Shown: positions 11,427 to 23,970 of the stretch, in pieces
Layout: each line of letters starts with the position of its first letter
Numbering within the stretch: position 1 is the first letter of the stretch
NCBI GenBank assembly: GCA_022747635.1
Contig: JAKTNV010000003.1
Span: 27,667,830-27,731,829 of the forward strand
From: Hetaerina americana
Taxonomy: Eukaryota; Arthropoda; Insecta; Odonata; Calopterygidae
Direction of reading: 5' to 3'
DNA: 64,000 bases
The notes under the pieces: model-generated
The model's input: the letters and a program-made list of their open reading frames with translations, nothing else
Told to the model about the DNA's origin: nothing
Databases searched by the model: none
Program-made: the position numbers and the translations under genes

Positions 11427-13560
11427 ATATAAAAAAAAATATCAAGTGGAGAAGTGCTTCGATTAGCTATTCATTATGTTCGACTTCCAACGCATCACGC
11501 CGGAAGCTATTCAATTTTGTTGTTAGTGACTACCTAATCTGCTGTTTATAGGTAAAGGTTTTCGACTAGTTTTGTGAGGAATCCGAGTTTGCCCTTCAAT
11601 TAATTTGGCGTTGACACTTGAAGAATTTATTTCTCCAAGTATGTGTGTCCCTTTTCTCCAGCCGTCCTCCCACCATTCCAAGGCTTTCTTAGAAATCCTT
11701 CCTCAAGGCGTTCCTTTTCGTGACACTGATTCTCTTTTATCGCCACGGCCAACACCACCTCCTTAAATTCCTCTTCCCTCCCCCATTAGCTTTAATTTCC
11801 TCCCACCGCCCTTCCAACCAACCAGCCCCCATTCCCCACATGTCTTTCGTCCTCCAGCCAATACTACGCACGCAAAACGCACGCACACGCCCGTGCAAGA
11901 CCCTTATCCACCTCTGTCGAGTCAGCCCCGCCCGTTTTAGCATCCGCACGTGTGACGGACCCTACGTGACACGCGGCATCCCGTTCCAACTTCCCTTCCG
12001 GACCCTTTCATTGTGTCCAGTTTCTTCCTTTTCCATCTTTCCCTAACTTTATTTTTACGGAGAAACCTAACTCGTTACTGCTTCCGCAACCCCTTTCCCG
12101 TCTGTTGTGAAAATATATCTTTAAATTGTAATCTCTTCCGTTCATCAACTCAATCATTTTACTTCATCTTTATTATTACTCCCAAACTGAATTTGCCACC
12201 GACTTCTCTGCCAGTCCTCGTCCTTCACCCATGCACCCTCCGTTCGAGCGGCTATTCAATGGTGTCGTTTGTCCACCTCTTCATCGCTCTTTTTCCTCAC
12301 GCGATTCGTTCAAACTCAAGCAAGCTGGAAAAATCTACGTCGACGCCTGTTTAATGTTGAAAAATAAATAATTTTCTTTTCCTTCCTCCGCGTATTTTTT
12401 ACGTACTCACCTCGTCCACGTATTCCGCTCTCCCGCCATTCGAGATTCTATATCGATTTATTTTTATTGCCCTTGCAACTCTACGGGGGTTGAATTCGGA
12501 GCGTGATGTGAGCTTGTTTTTTTTCTGGCTCCGACGCGGTCTGTGATGTTTCGATAGCAGTAAAAAGTGAACGAAGTTCAAGTTCAACGTGAGGTAAAAC
12601 TTGAAGCGTTCACTCTAGCTTTAAGTATTTTTTTCATAACTTCTCTAAAATCCTCTATAGGGATATAAATCATCTGTAATTTGACTCCCAAGCTTGGTTT
12701 TTGCGAGTACTACGCACCACATTTGCTAAGAATCCTAGTCGTGAAAATCGTCATAGAGTGATGGGAGAAAATCTGGCTCCGGATTTATCTTGAATGGTAG
12801 CGCAATGAACTATTTGTACCTAATGCGTTCCCAAGTAAATATTTGACAATGCAATACTGTGAAACGACGACATAAGTTGGATGCCTCCGATGGTTTTATA
12901 TCTCGTTGAAGCCGCCTACATATTGTGATTTTTTTAGTATTTTCACACAATTTATATTGCAAAGCAAAACTTTTTAAACTCAGTAGCGTAATCATCATGT
13001 GAGTGTAATGTGAAAGGCGCAGTTAACAATAATTAATTGCGTCATTGCATATCGTGGTACCATATCTCAATGATCTTATTGAATTTATATCATGCTACCG
13101 CCAACATTTATGAGTTCAGTCGGGAAAGTTTATTAAAAACTGGTAAAGAAACATGCGGTCAGTGAGCGAGTCCTCTAGGATCAAGTGTTACGCGTGAACA
13201 CTTATGCATACGCGCTCGTACATTTACGCTTATAAACATGTTACCCAAAATATTACGCGCGATGGGTTTAGGATGTCGAAATGAGAGAGTCGTGAACGAC
13301 GTGAATTTGAGTAGTTTCAGGCGTGATGTGGTGGAAATCGAACATAATGAATAACTGATAGTAGCACTATTCTATTATCCAGTGGGCGTGAATTTGTATA
13401 CTCCGGCGTGGTTTGAGGCTCCCAAGGACGGAGAAAGATTATTTGAGACGGGAGACGGATAAGTAAGAGTGGGAGATTCGTTTCTCAGTCCCTTAAAACG
13501 GAAACACTCTTTGAGAAAACTTGCACGACAGGGGGACCGGTGCACTCGCCAACATTTTGC
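11427..13560. other. Unassigned DNA with a pyrimidine-rich section
   Basis: From about 11640 to 12330 the plus strand is strongly C/T-rich and yields long open frames of biased composition. I judge these to be compositional artefacts rather than genes. No domain is visible. Confidence 0.45.
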
Positions 13561-14160
13561 GAACTCAGTGGAAGATGGGTGGCGCCGTCGAGTGAGACGC
13601 TTGCGGTGAGGGAGGGTGGGACCGGCGGGGGTGTTGGCGTGCGAAGAGGGAGGGTGCGTTCGGGTGGGGGAGGAAGGGCCGTAAAAGATAGGTGGGGCGA
13701 GAGGGCGAATACTGAAGAGCCCGTGGGCACGTTTTGGGTGGGAGAGGGGAAAAACGAATCCGGGGAGGCAGAAGGAAAGGCAGAGAGAGATAATGCAGAT
13801 AAGAGGGAATGTAAGAGACGGAGGTGAAGGGGTTGCTGAAAGGAGGGTTTGGATGACGGGGTGAGGGCTGGTTAGTCGAGACTAAGGTGGAGAGGGGGGG
13901 AGGGCGGACGAACCTGGTACGCAAACCGCATAGGTCGGAGAGCGACCGTCGTGGGAAGTCGTGTAATTCATTTAGTAACGAAGCTAACCTCGTGGTAGGG
14001 ATGTTATCGCGGCGGAGAGGTTTTCGAGGGAGAGAGGCATGGGAGTTTTCGCAGGGGAGTAGGGGGTCGCACGTGGCAACGGCTGGGAGATGTGGCGAGG
14101 TAGATAATGGCGAATGGACGGGCGAGGGAGGGCGGTAGAAAAAGAGGGGATGGGCAGGCC
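13561..14160. other. GC-rich, purine-rich block with a G-quadruplex motif
   Basis: The plus strand is G/A-rich over about 600 bp. At 13610-13631 four G runs (GGG, GGG, GGG, GGGGG) are separated by loops of 1, 1 and 6 nt, which fits the classical G4 pattern. CpG dinucleotides are frequent. It could be the promoter-side of an unseen gene or simply skewed composition. No coding domain is present on either strand. Confidence 0.5.
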
Positions 14161-15474
14161 GACGCCTGTAATGCTTCGGATTAACGCCGAGTCATAAGGG
14201 TTAAGCTGCAAGAGTTCTAGTAGTACGCCAAAAATAATAGTTTCCAATCGAGTTGATGGGACGGGAAGAGTGGCGTTCTGAGGTAGGTTATGCACAGTAT
14301 TCACATGAGGAGTAATGGCAATATTAGGAAAGATTTTATCCAGGAGTAGGTGGAATTTGCATCGGCATTGTTTTTTTCATGAATGGCGCAGTTAAGGTTA
14401 AATGGACTTATGCTTCAGAGAATATTAAATTGCTTCCCACTTAACTCACTCCACATTTTAATTTTGTTAAGTGCCTGCCCATTTTGAAAGAATGCCATAC
14501 TGGATTCTCTCTCGTGCTCCTGTTGTTTATGGTCGCTGTTCAGTTTTTTTTGGTAGGGAGGCAAGAGCTTTTATTTGCCCTTCGTTTTGTCAGAGTCTCC
14601 TAAACATGTTCCACGAGGAACATCCAGAATTAGCATTCGTTGCAGCCCTCACGCGAAGGTGTCGCACGCCCAAGGGAACAAGAAAGGCGGATATCGAAGT
14701 GACGGTCCAAGTGATTGAGTACATCGCGGGAAGATGATAATAGGGAAATAAAAGAAAGAAATTTCAGACGAGCGTTGTTATAAAGTGGCATGGAAAGGTC
14801 TAGAGGACGGAATAAGACAAATCACTAGGCAATCGAATGCTAGTGACCCCAATAGATCGTAATGTAACGACTATGTACATTGATTCAAAATTACTTTTAG
14901 GCCCCGATTTCATACACATAGTAACTGAAGTTCTAAGTCTAACTTAGACTAGGCCATAGTTAAATATGCCCGCTACGTTTATTCTCATTTTGTTCTACAG
15001 TATACAGCCAAATTTTATGGATCGATTTATGTCGTGATTTTCAAAAATAATTCAAGCCATTCATCTTACAAAAAAACAATGTCGTTTTAAATATACTCAA
15101 TCACAGTTTAGTGATGTTGCAAGTATTATTAGATACACTTTTGCAATGCTAAGACAAACTACTTGGTAAGATATGGATGACTAGTTAAAGTGAGAGGTAC
15201 TAGGACAACTAATTTCTCAAGAAATCACCATTGAAGCGGATATGATAACCAAACATGTCTCGGAATATATCAATTTCTCCGTCGGTCAGTGAAACAGTTG
15301 GCTGTTAATATGCCTTAAATAAACGGTATACTTCCGCAAATAGTAAATCGTTTTTGAATAATAGCAGTTTCTCAAAACTGGTAAACATTGGCACCTAGAT
15401 ATGTGAAAACATTTACTTTTTATAGCCTATAAGAAACTGGAGGAATTTATTTCCATCGTCTAACATACTTTCGA
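14161..15474. other. Unassigned DNA
   Basis: The open frame at 14471-14737 has no known domain. No repeat was identified. Confidence 0.4.
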
Positions 15475-15745
15475 GGGTAGCGGTAGTCCAGGGGTAGACT
15501 GTTGGACTCTTGGCCGGAGAGCCTGGGTTCGATTCCCGGGAAAACCACTCTGGGCATGTGTACATCCACCCAAGCTGTGCGATTTTTCGGGTTCCAGGTC
15601 TTCCTGGGAAACCATAATCGTCCCTGGGAAAGGAACTAGCCCCCCTACCCTGATTTGTGAATTTTAAATGCCGTCGGGCTTAGTACTGGGCGAACTCTTT
15701 CATCCCCTAATAAACTAACTTTAGGGTTAATTACTATGTTTATGG
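15475..15745 (+). repeat. tRNA-related SINE, copy 2
   Basis: Contains the 'ggtagtccaggggtagac' A-box region, the B box 'gggttcgattccc', the body 'cttcctgggaaaccataatc' and the tail 'cgggcttagtactgggcgaa', ending in 'ttaattactatgtttatggt'. It is collinear with copies 1 and 3 and looks the least damaged of the three. Confidence 0.85.
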
Positions 15746-17501
15746 TTTTTAACACTATTTTATATCGTATTCCCATAGGTATTGGCGAAATGTTCTTTTA
15801 TTGAAATCACTTTGACTGCTCTTAGAATGCATGGTGCTTCATCAAAAGAATCAAAACTTTTATTTCAATATACTTTTTTAAATTAAGTGATATCACTGAC
15901 AAACGCATAATGAAAGCAAATAATAAAATAACTTCCAACTTCGTTTACATAGACATGGACGTCGTCAAACACAGGACATTTAGTGAGGACTGGAAAACAT
16001 TTTACATTTGTAACTCAAGCATTCTCACGATCTATGGCGTAACCTTATTCCGTCGAAGAGCTAATCTCATCGTTCGCCGCAGAAATAAAGACATTAGGTA
16101 CACAAATGTAAGCAAAAGTGATGGTTTTACAATTTTTCTGCATCAACGCGGCGCTCTGCAAGCCACCACTAGTGTACGTGGCAGGGAATGACTCAACACC
16201 AGAAATGCGACATCAAAAATTATGTTTTTTTTAGTGTGAAGCATTTTAGTGTATAATATTTTATCTATTTGCCGCTAAGCCCGGAAAGGGAAGAGGCGGC
16301 TGATCCCCTAGCGAGGAGGAAAAATAGATTCCAATGAAATATTAGGATGAAAGTTAAAAGTATTTAAATAGCGGACAAAATGAGAGCAGAAGAATGATAA
16401 GAATGTTTCTCAGGTGAAACAACAATGGATGAAGTACGTGAGGAGACAGGACTGGTGAATCACATGTGATGATATAAAAGTCCTCTTGTAATTTAAGGTG
16501 AGGAAGGATGAGATAGTAATCAGTGAGGAGGAAGTACAGAGGAATTTTTTAGGACGAGAGGAACTCCCCATAGTTTTATGGTGAGGAAGAGACCTCTGAG
16601 TAAAAAGACGACACCCGTACTTAGACCCGAAGGAAGGTAAAGGGACGAGGCGGATGCGAAAGGTGATCAGAAGAAAAAGAGGTATTTCTTAAAAAGCGTC
16701 TCCCCACTCCTTTCCCAATTTGCATGGGATCATGCAGGGGTAACCCGCTCGGAAATGTTCAACCTCTCGCTCGGGAAGGGAGTGGAAAGCGTTGCCGGCG
16801 TCACCTGGAAACAGTGTGGGCAGGGCAGGAGAAAGGATACCGGTGAAGTGCTGGGGCTCGGAGAACTTGGGGAAGGAAGAGTCTTAAAAGAGGGAGTGGA
16901 CGAAGGAGACGGCGTCTGGAGGGCAGCACGCTGGTTATTTGCGGTCTTGAGAGTGGGGTCCAGTGTTTCCGCGAGGAGGTCGAGAGGAGAGTGAGAATGG
17001 GCAGCGGGAGGGAAGGCTATACATGCCATACGAGGTGTGAGACTGAGTTCGTGGCCGAGGTGCACGTTCGCGTAACAAAACGAACGTGCCGGAAATTTTT
17101 CTCGAGAGGGAAGTGTATAATTTCAATGGTATTCGAAATGCGGGTTATTTTGGTGACACGAAAATAAACCTTATTTCATAATCGGTGACCACAGAAGTGC
17201 GTGCCATTCAACCTGAATCGTAACGAATAGAGGTCCCTCGGGTTGTTAGAAAAGCATTATTTTTTTTACTGCTTTCCACTCCATAAATCCACTCCAAAGT
17301 CCGCTCAAAGTTTAGTTGTTTGCGTTCATGGCGCATGGATAGTGCACAAGAAATGAAACCATGTTGTAGGGGTTACAAAGGAAATCGTTACAATGCGAAT
17401 AGAATACAGCATTTATATTGATTTCGTTTAGTTTTGGAGAAAATTAGGGGACGTTAATTTTTTAAAGCGTGAGCATCAAACCAAAAATATTAATTTGTTC
17501 C
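15746..17501. other. Unassigned DNA with a small LINE tail and a G-rich section
   Basis: At 16150-16215 the sequence 'ctctgcaagccaccactag' is the reversed end of the LINE 3' tail seen at 680-850. From about 16600 to 17060 the plus strand is G/A-rich and CpG-containing. No gene was recognised. Confidence 0.45.
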
Positions 17502-18050
17502 CCGACTGACAAACTAGAACTTGGTCGTCAGCAAACCTAACTGATTTTACGAATTCCCCGCTCAATTTCATTCCTACCTCCAGTTCTTCCCATGCCTCTT
17601 TAATAATTTCCTCCACATATACGTTGAACAACAACGGTGATAATGGACAACCCTGCCTTACACCTCTTCCTAACACTGCCCATCTGGACTTCCCGTTCTC
17701 CAGGCGCACCTGAGCAGTCTGAGACGTAAAGGTTGCGGATCAGCCTCCTGTCCCTCCAATCTATTCGTATTTTCTTCAATATACTCATTAGTTTTTCCCA
17801 CTCCACTCTATCAAACGCCTTTTCAAAATCTACCAAACAGGCGTATACGTCCTGATAGTATTCTATATTCCTCTCGATCAGTGATCTCAGTACTGTAATG
17901 GTATCACTCGTGCCTCCCCCCTTCCTGAACCCAAACTTATCATCCCCTAATCTCTTGTTGATGATCTTGAGAACAACTTTAGCTGCGTGGGATATTGTCT
18001 GTTCCGGCTTTCGATATTCCTTTCTTAATACATTCCCATTTTTCTTCGAT
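17502..18050 (-). pseudogene. RTE reverse-transcriptase fragment with internal deletion
   Basis: On the minus strand this encodes, in broken frames, the central RT region of the RTE family: FVDFEKAFDRVEWEKLMSIL (about 17780-17840), RGVRQGCPLSPLLFN (about 17625-17670) and VRFADDQVLVCQS with the catalytic FADD at about 17520-17530. The far end (17990-18050) jumps to sequence matching the start of the RT segment of the full copy (near 37890), so about 800 bp between them is missing. Both ends are truncated and no 3' UTR is present. It is a dead fragment. Confidence 0.85.
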
Positions 18051-19109
18051 TTATTTTCTATTTGCGGACTATATTTAACTCCTTATAGATTATTGTTTTT
18101 TTATATTTTTCTTTAATTATTATGTCAGTTAGAATTGCATTTCAATAATTTGAAACTTTTTTCATAACATGCTTATGGTATTTAACTCCCTGGTATTTTT
18201 TTCGGTCATTGGTCCTTGTCAGTCATTGTTTTAAGATATGCTTTGTGTCCGGTGTACTTCATTTATATTGATGGTTACTTTTCTTACTAAATGTTTCATA
18301 TTTTTAAGTTAACCTAAGTATTAATTAAACATTTATCCTGCAATTAGTCTTTGACCGTATTTTTTCATTTTTGTTGGTTTTATTACTGTGTGGACTTGCA
18401 TAGTGAAACAGCGACTCCATTTGCAAAGGTTTGGCGGACGACCTATGATTACCCAGCTTTAATTCATGCGGACAGCTATATTTTTACTAAGGGCATTACT
18501 AAATGCCTAAACGCTCCAAACACAACATTACCCTTGAAGATTATTTTCCTAAATGTTTATATGCCAGAGTAATATCTAACAAGCACACAAACGAGGCATG
18601 GATACAAACACGATAAAAAAGACGATGCTCTTGGTCGTGAAATGAAGCACCAAGCAAAGAAATACTGTGTAAATTTTATTACCTCTACATTCAAAAATCT
18701 GTATCCAATAAGTTTATAAAGTAATGTCATTACAAAAATTAAAGTACATTCATGCGGAAGACGCCAAATTTTCCCTTGCCTTAGGAAAGCTCCGCCTTCT
18801 CCCACCTCACGTTAATCCTTCGTCTTTTCAACGAGTAAAAGTGTACTCTCTCAAAGAAATAACCAATGTTATTGTGGCCAACATGTGTAACATACTCGTG
18901 CCATGGCGATTATTCTTCTGCTTGTGGTCTCGCTTCTAGCTTTTGGAATTATGGGGTTGAAATATGACGTATTTAGAATATACTTCTTTTGTCCAAAATC
19001 CAGAGGCCGAAATAGATGCCTAAATTTGCGCACCTCGATGCCTAACGAGTTTGGACTCCCTTCAAGATGGCAACATCCCTGAATTGAGCGATTTAGACGC
19101 CTAAGTGAA
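18051..19109. other. Unassigned AT-rich DNA
   Basis: No gene recognised. The segment 19010-19105, just upstream of the RTE relic, shows no clear family membership. Confidence 0.4.
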
Positions 19110-20955
19110 GAGCCTAAACGCAGCTATAGGAAAGGCATTGATTCGATATCAAATAAGACTGTGTGGGTGGACAGCACTCCCGCGGACTACTTGTTTCACC
19201 CGCGGAGTGTTAGGAGACCGTGGAAGGAAGAGTTTTTATGAACTAATTCGTAGGATTTATGAGGGAGGGATATGGCTGGAAGATTTCATCATATCAATGT
19301 TTGTTGAAATTTGTTGTCTCAGGCGTAACTTTGTGGAATTTGCATAACATATTGAAATGTAATGAAATAATTGACTTTGTAATTCCACACACTTTTGTGT
19401 GGAATTACAAATTTGTGTGGAATTACAAAAGTGTGTGGAATTACAAAGTCAATTATTTCATTACATTTCAATATCAATGTTTGTTCCCACTCAGATAAAG
19501 GAGGGGGCCAGCGTGTATATTGGGCCTTCAGAGCAGTAAGTTTGATTTCGCACGCAGATAAGTCATCAAGAAGAGGATGGAAAGCAGGGTGAATGATTAC
19601 TTAGGGAATGATCAGTTTGGATTCGGGAAGGAGAGAGTCACGCGTTATGTATAATAGTAATGAGGTCGCTAATAGAGTGGAATATTGAACTCAATCAGGA
19701 TGTCATTATTTAATTGATTTTAAGAAATCGTTCAATAGTGCATTGGTTAGAATTAATGAATCTATTGAAGACAATAGGAATAGATTTGAGGGATAGGAGA
19801 CGTATCCGCAACCTGTAAATGCCTCAGACTCAGGTGTGAGAGGCAGATGAAGTCTGGATGGACAGTGTAAGGAATAGGAGTAAGACAGGGGTGCCTTTTA
19901 TCACCAGTACATTTCAACTTAAATGTGGAGGAAATCGTGAAAAACGAATAGGATGAATTGGATATGGGAGTAATGAAAATCGGAGGGGAATTCCTAAAAT
20001 CAGTCAGGTTTGCGGATCAGCAAGCTTAAAATAAGACAGTCGGCTAAGGGATTGCAAACTCTGTGAGCGCGTTGGAAAGACAGTGCGTGAGGCATGGGAT
20101 AGGAATAAATAGTAACAAAACAAAGGCTGTGCGATTTTAGAGAAAGAGGAAAGCTATCTTAATATTAAAATAGAATTTCATAAACCTGAGCAAGTTGAGC
20201 AGTTTACCTATCTTGGAGTTGTTCCGGGCGAAATTGTTCCAAGTAGTAGGGGTATAAGACGAAGAATTGCGTTAGGCAAAGAAGCTTTCGCATGGAGCAG
20301 GGAGTTGATGACAATGACGTTGAGAAGGAGGTTATGAAAAGGCTTCTTAAGACTTTGATGTTGGGCTTGGTTTTGTACGATGAGGTAATATGGTCGTTAA
20401 AGGAAGACTATGGGTGAAGATAAGAGACTTTTTTATGTGGTGTGAAAAAGGATGGAAATGGCTAAATGGACCGAAAGGAAAACAAAGAAAGAAGTGCAAG
20501 TCGTAGTAATAATAATTCAGCTTTATTCGGGCGAGATTGAGACGGTGGCAGTGCATTCTTCCATCTAACCCATCGTCAAATACATGGTTTGGGAGGAGGA
20601 CAAAGTCATGGTTGGTTGGGGAGATTGCTGGGAAAAATACAAAGGAGGCAGGAAAGATGGACGCAGAGCGTTTTGATTAGCGATGGGATGTTGAAGAGTG
20701 TGATACAAGGGAGATACATGTCTTAGATGGGAGAAAATTAGGCAAACGAGGAAGGGGTAGGAATAGGATAGGCCAGTTAGATGCGATGAAGGGAGGAAGG
20801 CAATAAGCGGAAATGGAGAAGAATTAATTGTCGTGTCCAATGTCAGGTTGTGTTTTGTTAGGCGAGGGAAGGAAATATCTCGTTGTACCGTAAATAGTCT
20901 TGTTTCCCATCCAAAACCTACCTTAAATTGTAGAATACCAATAGTGATATTACTT
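19110..20955 (+). pseudogene. RTE retrotransposon 3' half, decayed, with hairpin insertion
   Basis: This is a collinear but heavily mutated copy of the RTE RT region through to the 3' end. It begins near the ALREMKLKKAVGVDNIPVELLK region. The IYEGGIWLEDF, GRGTRDA-like, GVRQGCPLSPxxFNL (about 19880-19925), FADQQA (the FADD site mutated, about 20010) and GKEAF (about 20275) regions follow. The end holds the 3' hairpin at 20928-20943. A 165-bp foldback sequence interrupts it after 19305, flanked by a 15-bp direct repeat. Stops and frameshifts are numerous. Confidence 0.85.
19306..19470. mobile_element. Foldback insertion with 48-bp arms and a 15-bp target duplication
   Basis: The 15-mer 'atatcaatgtttgtt' occurs at 19291-19305 and again at 19471-19485. 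Removing one copy plus the intervening 165 bp restores continuity with the RTE sequence, so this is an insertion. It holds an inverted repeat of 48 bp (about 19351-19398 with 19425-19472) around a short spacer. The motif 'gtgtggaattacaaa' recurs inside. No open frame is present. It is a small non-autonomous element of unknown mobiliser. A 15-bp duplication would be unusual for mariner (TA) and hAT (8 bp) but fits some LINE-driven insertions. Confidence 0.75.
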
Positions 20956-22784
20956 TTATCTAATTGGGAACCTTACTATGATAATCAGTTACTCATACGC
21001 ACCTAACTTCGGTGAATGAGAAAAGGTAATTATTAGATCTTTTCTTTGTTTTTACTGAAAAATGAATCTTTGAACGGATTTTTGCCCCTTTATCGATTAC
21101 TTTTATATTATCACAGTACTTCACCCGCTATTACGAGGCTTGAAATTTAGACTATCCCCTCGACGTTAGGATAAAATTCAGGTACTCAGACAACCAGGTC
21201 GCGAACGTAAAACGAGGGTAGAAATTCCTTTCATTTTTAGTGACTGATCTGAATTACAATGTCTGCCCGTTCTCTTTGAAACAATTTATTTCCATTCTCT
21301 TTACATGTTGGGAATATTGAAACGAGATACCTTGGAAGAGAGAAGGCGGATTTAGCGGTTGGTTTTGGAATACTGGGCTCTCTCATCCATGTTGGAAGGC
21401 TATGAATGAGAGAGAATGGAGGCTCATAATTTTGAGGGAAAAAATGGCCATAGTCTTAAAGTAAAATTACGATAGCAAAAAAAAGCACTGCTAAATGCCT
21501 TCATGAGTCGCGGAGTGAGTTGGTGGAATCAATTACCGGAAGAATCATTCAAACCCTTTCCAAAAAATTTTTTAGCACTTAAATGATTACTGAAAAACTA
21601 CCTTTAACGAATTTCACATACGAAGACCATGAGTTTATGTGTTATGTGAAACGTTTCTACGGATGTACACCTAATTGCAAAATGTTTGTAAAGGAATAAA
21701 TGAATAAATCATGGGCCACTGTGCCCATATAATGCTCTAAGGGTGAATGAGAAAATGTTGAAGCAAAAGAAAATTAAGGGAAGACAGAAAATTCGCGAGA
21801 TGAAAATTGGCCTCTCAAGATGCCTGCAAACGAAACCTTGGGGTAGGAAATAAAAGGATCGGGACCCGGTGAGGGGAGTGGAGAGGAGATAGGATGGGAT
21901 AGATTGGGGCTTGGGTATGGGGAGAGGAAACAACAAAACCCCTTGGCAATCAGTCCTCTTCCCCTCGTGTTGTGTACACGGAGAACATTTCCTCTGAAAA
22001 ATAATCCCTCCCCCGTGGACTTTTGTTTGTCGGGATATCGGAGGACAGAATCGCGGGGCATGCACTGCGTATCCGTCGGGTTTGATAAAAAGAGGGAGGC
22101 GAGGGTGGAGGGGAGACGGCGTGGAGCGGAGATGGAATAGGGACGGGAAACGGGATGCTCGGCCCCCGGCCGCGTGGACCGCGACGCCCTGCCGTTACAC
22201 GCTCCCGCACCCCCCCCACACCCCCCATACCCTCCCCCTCTTGGCCTATCCTTCATCCCACCCCTCCCCACTCGGTTAGCACACACTTCGCACTCCATTC
22301 TCCTCATCGCCCCTCCCTTTCTCACTTCCGCCCTTTCCATCGCCCCCCTACGAACCCAACTGATTTCGTATTCCTTCTCCGTCCTCCTTTTCGACTGCAG
22401 CTTCTTTCGATTTTTCGTTGCTGGAGTCGTGAATTTATTTCGCTCCTTGTTAACCCGTTCTCCACCTCCGTTTTTACTCTCTTTTTCTAAAATGAAAGGC
22501 TATTATAAACATGGAGTATTTTATTCTTCTACAATTTCGTGCTTACATGCCTGTGAATTTTCCTTTTAATTCAATATTTTGTTGATTTCTCATACCCTCT
22601 TCCTCGGCTAATGAGGACGAAATGATGCCACTTAAATTCTTAACCTAATTTTCTTCAGGATTATGTTTTGAATTAATATTTATCTTCTTCGCCGGTTTTT
22701 TTCGTTGTTATATTATTTTCTGTGCTTGTAATATATCATTTCACGATTCATTCCACCTCATAGGTTAACCTTCATAGTTTGGAG
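20956..22784. other. Unassigned DNA with a GC-rich, C-rich section
   Basis: From about 22000 to 22400 the plus strand becomes very C-rich. At 22204-22238 five C runs give a G4 motif on the minus strand. Long open frames here (for example 21774-22340, minus) are rich in Pro, Arg and Gly and contain no known domain. I regard them as compositional. No gene was recognised. Confidence 0.45.
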
Positions 22785-22972
22785 ACCGTTAGGTAAGCGG
22801 GGTCGAGTAAGAAAAAGGATAGGAGTAGAAATTTTAAGACTGCATGGAGGCAGATAAAAAGTAAGAATAAGCGAAGGACTAATAATGTAATGTAAACAAG
22901 GGGTAATTCACTCGAGTTCACTATAGTTTGTTGGAAACCCTCAAAACCTACATAATAGGTAGATAATCTTTT
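22785..22972 (+). pseudogene. RTE 3' terminal relic
   Basis: The stretch 'ttaggtaagcggggtcgagt...aggataggag' matches the LGKRGKGRNRIGML end of the RTE ORF. It is followed by a short 3' UTR and the family's terminal hairpin at 22948-22962 (CTAC...GTAG stem). It is only about 190 bp long and heavily mutated. Confidence 0.6.
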
Positions 22973-23727
22973 GCCTGGATTTAGGTTGTTCGGTAGCCAT
23001 TGTGTTTTCGGCCACAGTCCGGGGAGTCCTCCTGGTCACCTCTAGAGAAATCCGATTTTTGTGATATTCATAGTGTTGTCTTCTTGGTGTAGTCTGTGGA
23101 GTAGTTACTAGCAGTATACTATTATGAATGTGTACAAGTGTATAACGTATGTTGCATGAATGGCGTCCCTTTTACGCGCCCTCTCGGTGGATGGCGGGGA
23201 GCGATGTGTATGTGGAAGTACCAGAGTTGAAGTTGAATTACTGATGGCCTGGCAACCCATACCACACTTCCTTGCGACGGATTCCTGTTCAGGATACAGA
23301 TGTAGGGTATGCATTTCATCCTAAAAATAGCTAGCGGAGTACAGAAGACGTCCACCTCCTATCACTTAAATCAGTGAATGTCACGGACAGTGGCTTATGA
23401 AATTTACACGTTCTTCGTTGAAAAACAGCGGCCCAAAAAACCATATTAATGATATAAAAGAAGTACCTTGCGGAAATGTGATCTTATCTGCCGATTAAGC
23501 CAAACTATGTGAATAAAGATCAAATTTAAATCGGGTGTAAAATTAATAATAAAACCATGAAATTGTCTTTTGAAGTTACAAAAATAGATAATAATGAGGG
23601 CATTATATGACTTGTAATGTATTTTCTTAAAGGGCGTTGATTTAAAATATTTTAGTCCACGCGTGCATTGAACTGCACACGAAATGATTACCGTATAAAT
23701 AGAGTGGTAAATGATAAATGTCTTTAA
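22973..23727. other. Unassigned DNA
   Basis: No gene or repeat recognised. The overlapping minus-strand frames at 23108-23355 carry no known domain. Confidence 0.4.
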
Positions 23728-23970
23728 TCATTCAGAAACCTGGACCTAGAGGGATGAGGACGACCGCAAATTATAAGTTTGAGATATGGGTTCGGGGAAG
23801 AAAAGTGAGATGTATAGACGAGAAGATAAATGGAAAGGTGTTAAATAGAGCGGGGAAGAGAGTAAGGTGGCGGAGAAAATTCTAAGGTGGCAGAAAAATT
23901 GGTTGGAAGAGAGATTGAGAAATATTGAGGTATTAAAAGTTGTTATGGGAAAAAATAGAATGTTATTTAT
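23728..23970 (+). pseudogene. RTE-like polymerase C-terminal relic
   Basis: In broken frames it reads SETWT.RDEDDRKL (compare AETWSLKQEDRRRLEAFE), then ILRWQKNWLEERLRNIEVLKVV (compare ILRRQEKWMKGVLTGSGMLKTVIEG). Similarity is weaker than for the other copies and no 3' hairpin follows. It may belong to a sister RTE lineage or be an older copy. Confidence 0.5.

Noticed and set aside
11720..12354. Plus-strand frames over 100 codons in the C/T-rich section
   Set aside because: Pyrimidine-rich DNA lacks stop codons on this strand; the translations are biased and unrelated to any family I know.
13540..13924. Overlapping 95- and 119-codon frames on opposite strands
   Set aside because: Low-complexity Arg/Gly and Pro/Ser-rich translations of a purine-rich block; no domain or start context.
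14890..15360. Possible decayed DNA transposon ('ctaagtctaacttagac' palindrome)
   Set aside because: A short palindrome alone; I could not find matching terminal repeats or a target duplication.
21774..22340. 188-codon minus-strand open frame
   Set aside because: It follows the C-rich composition of the plus strand, has no domain, and overlapping frames on both strands are equally open.
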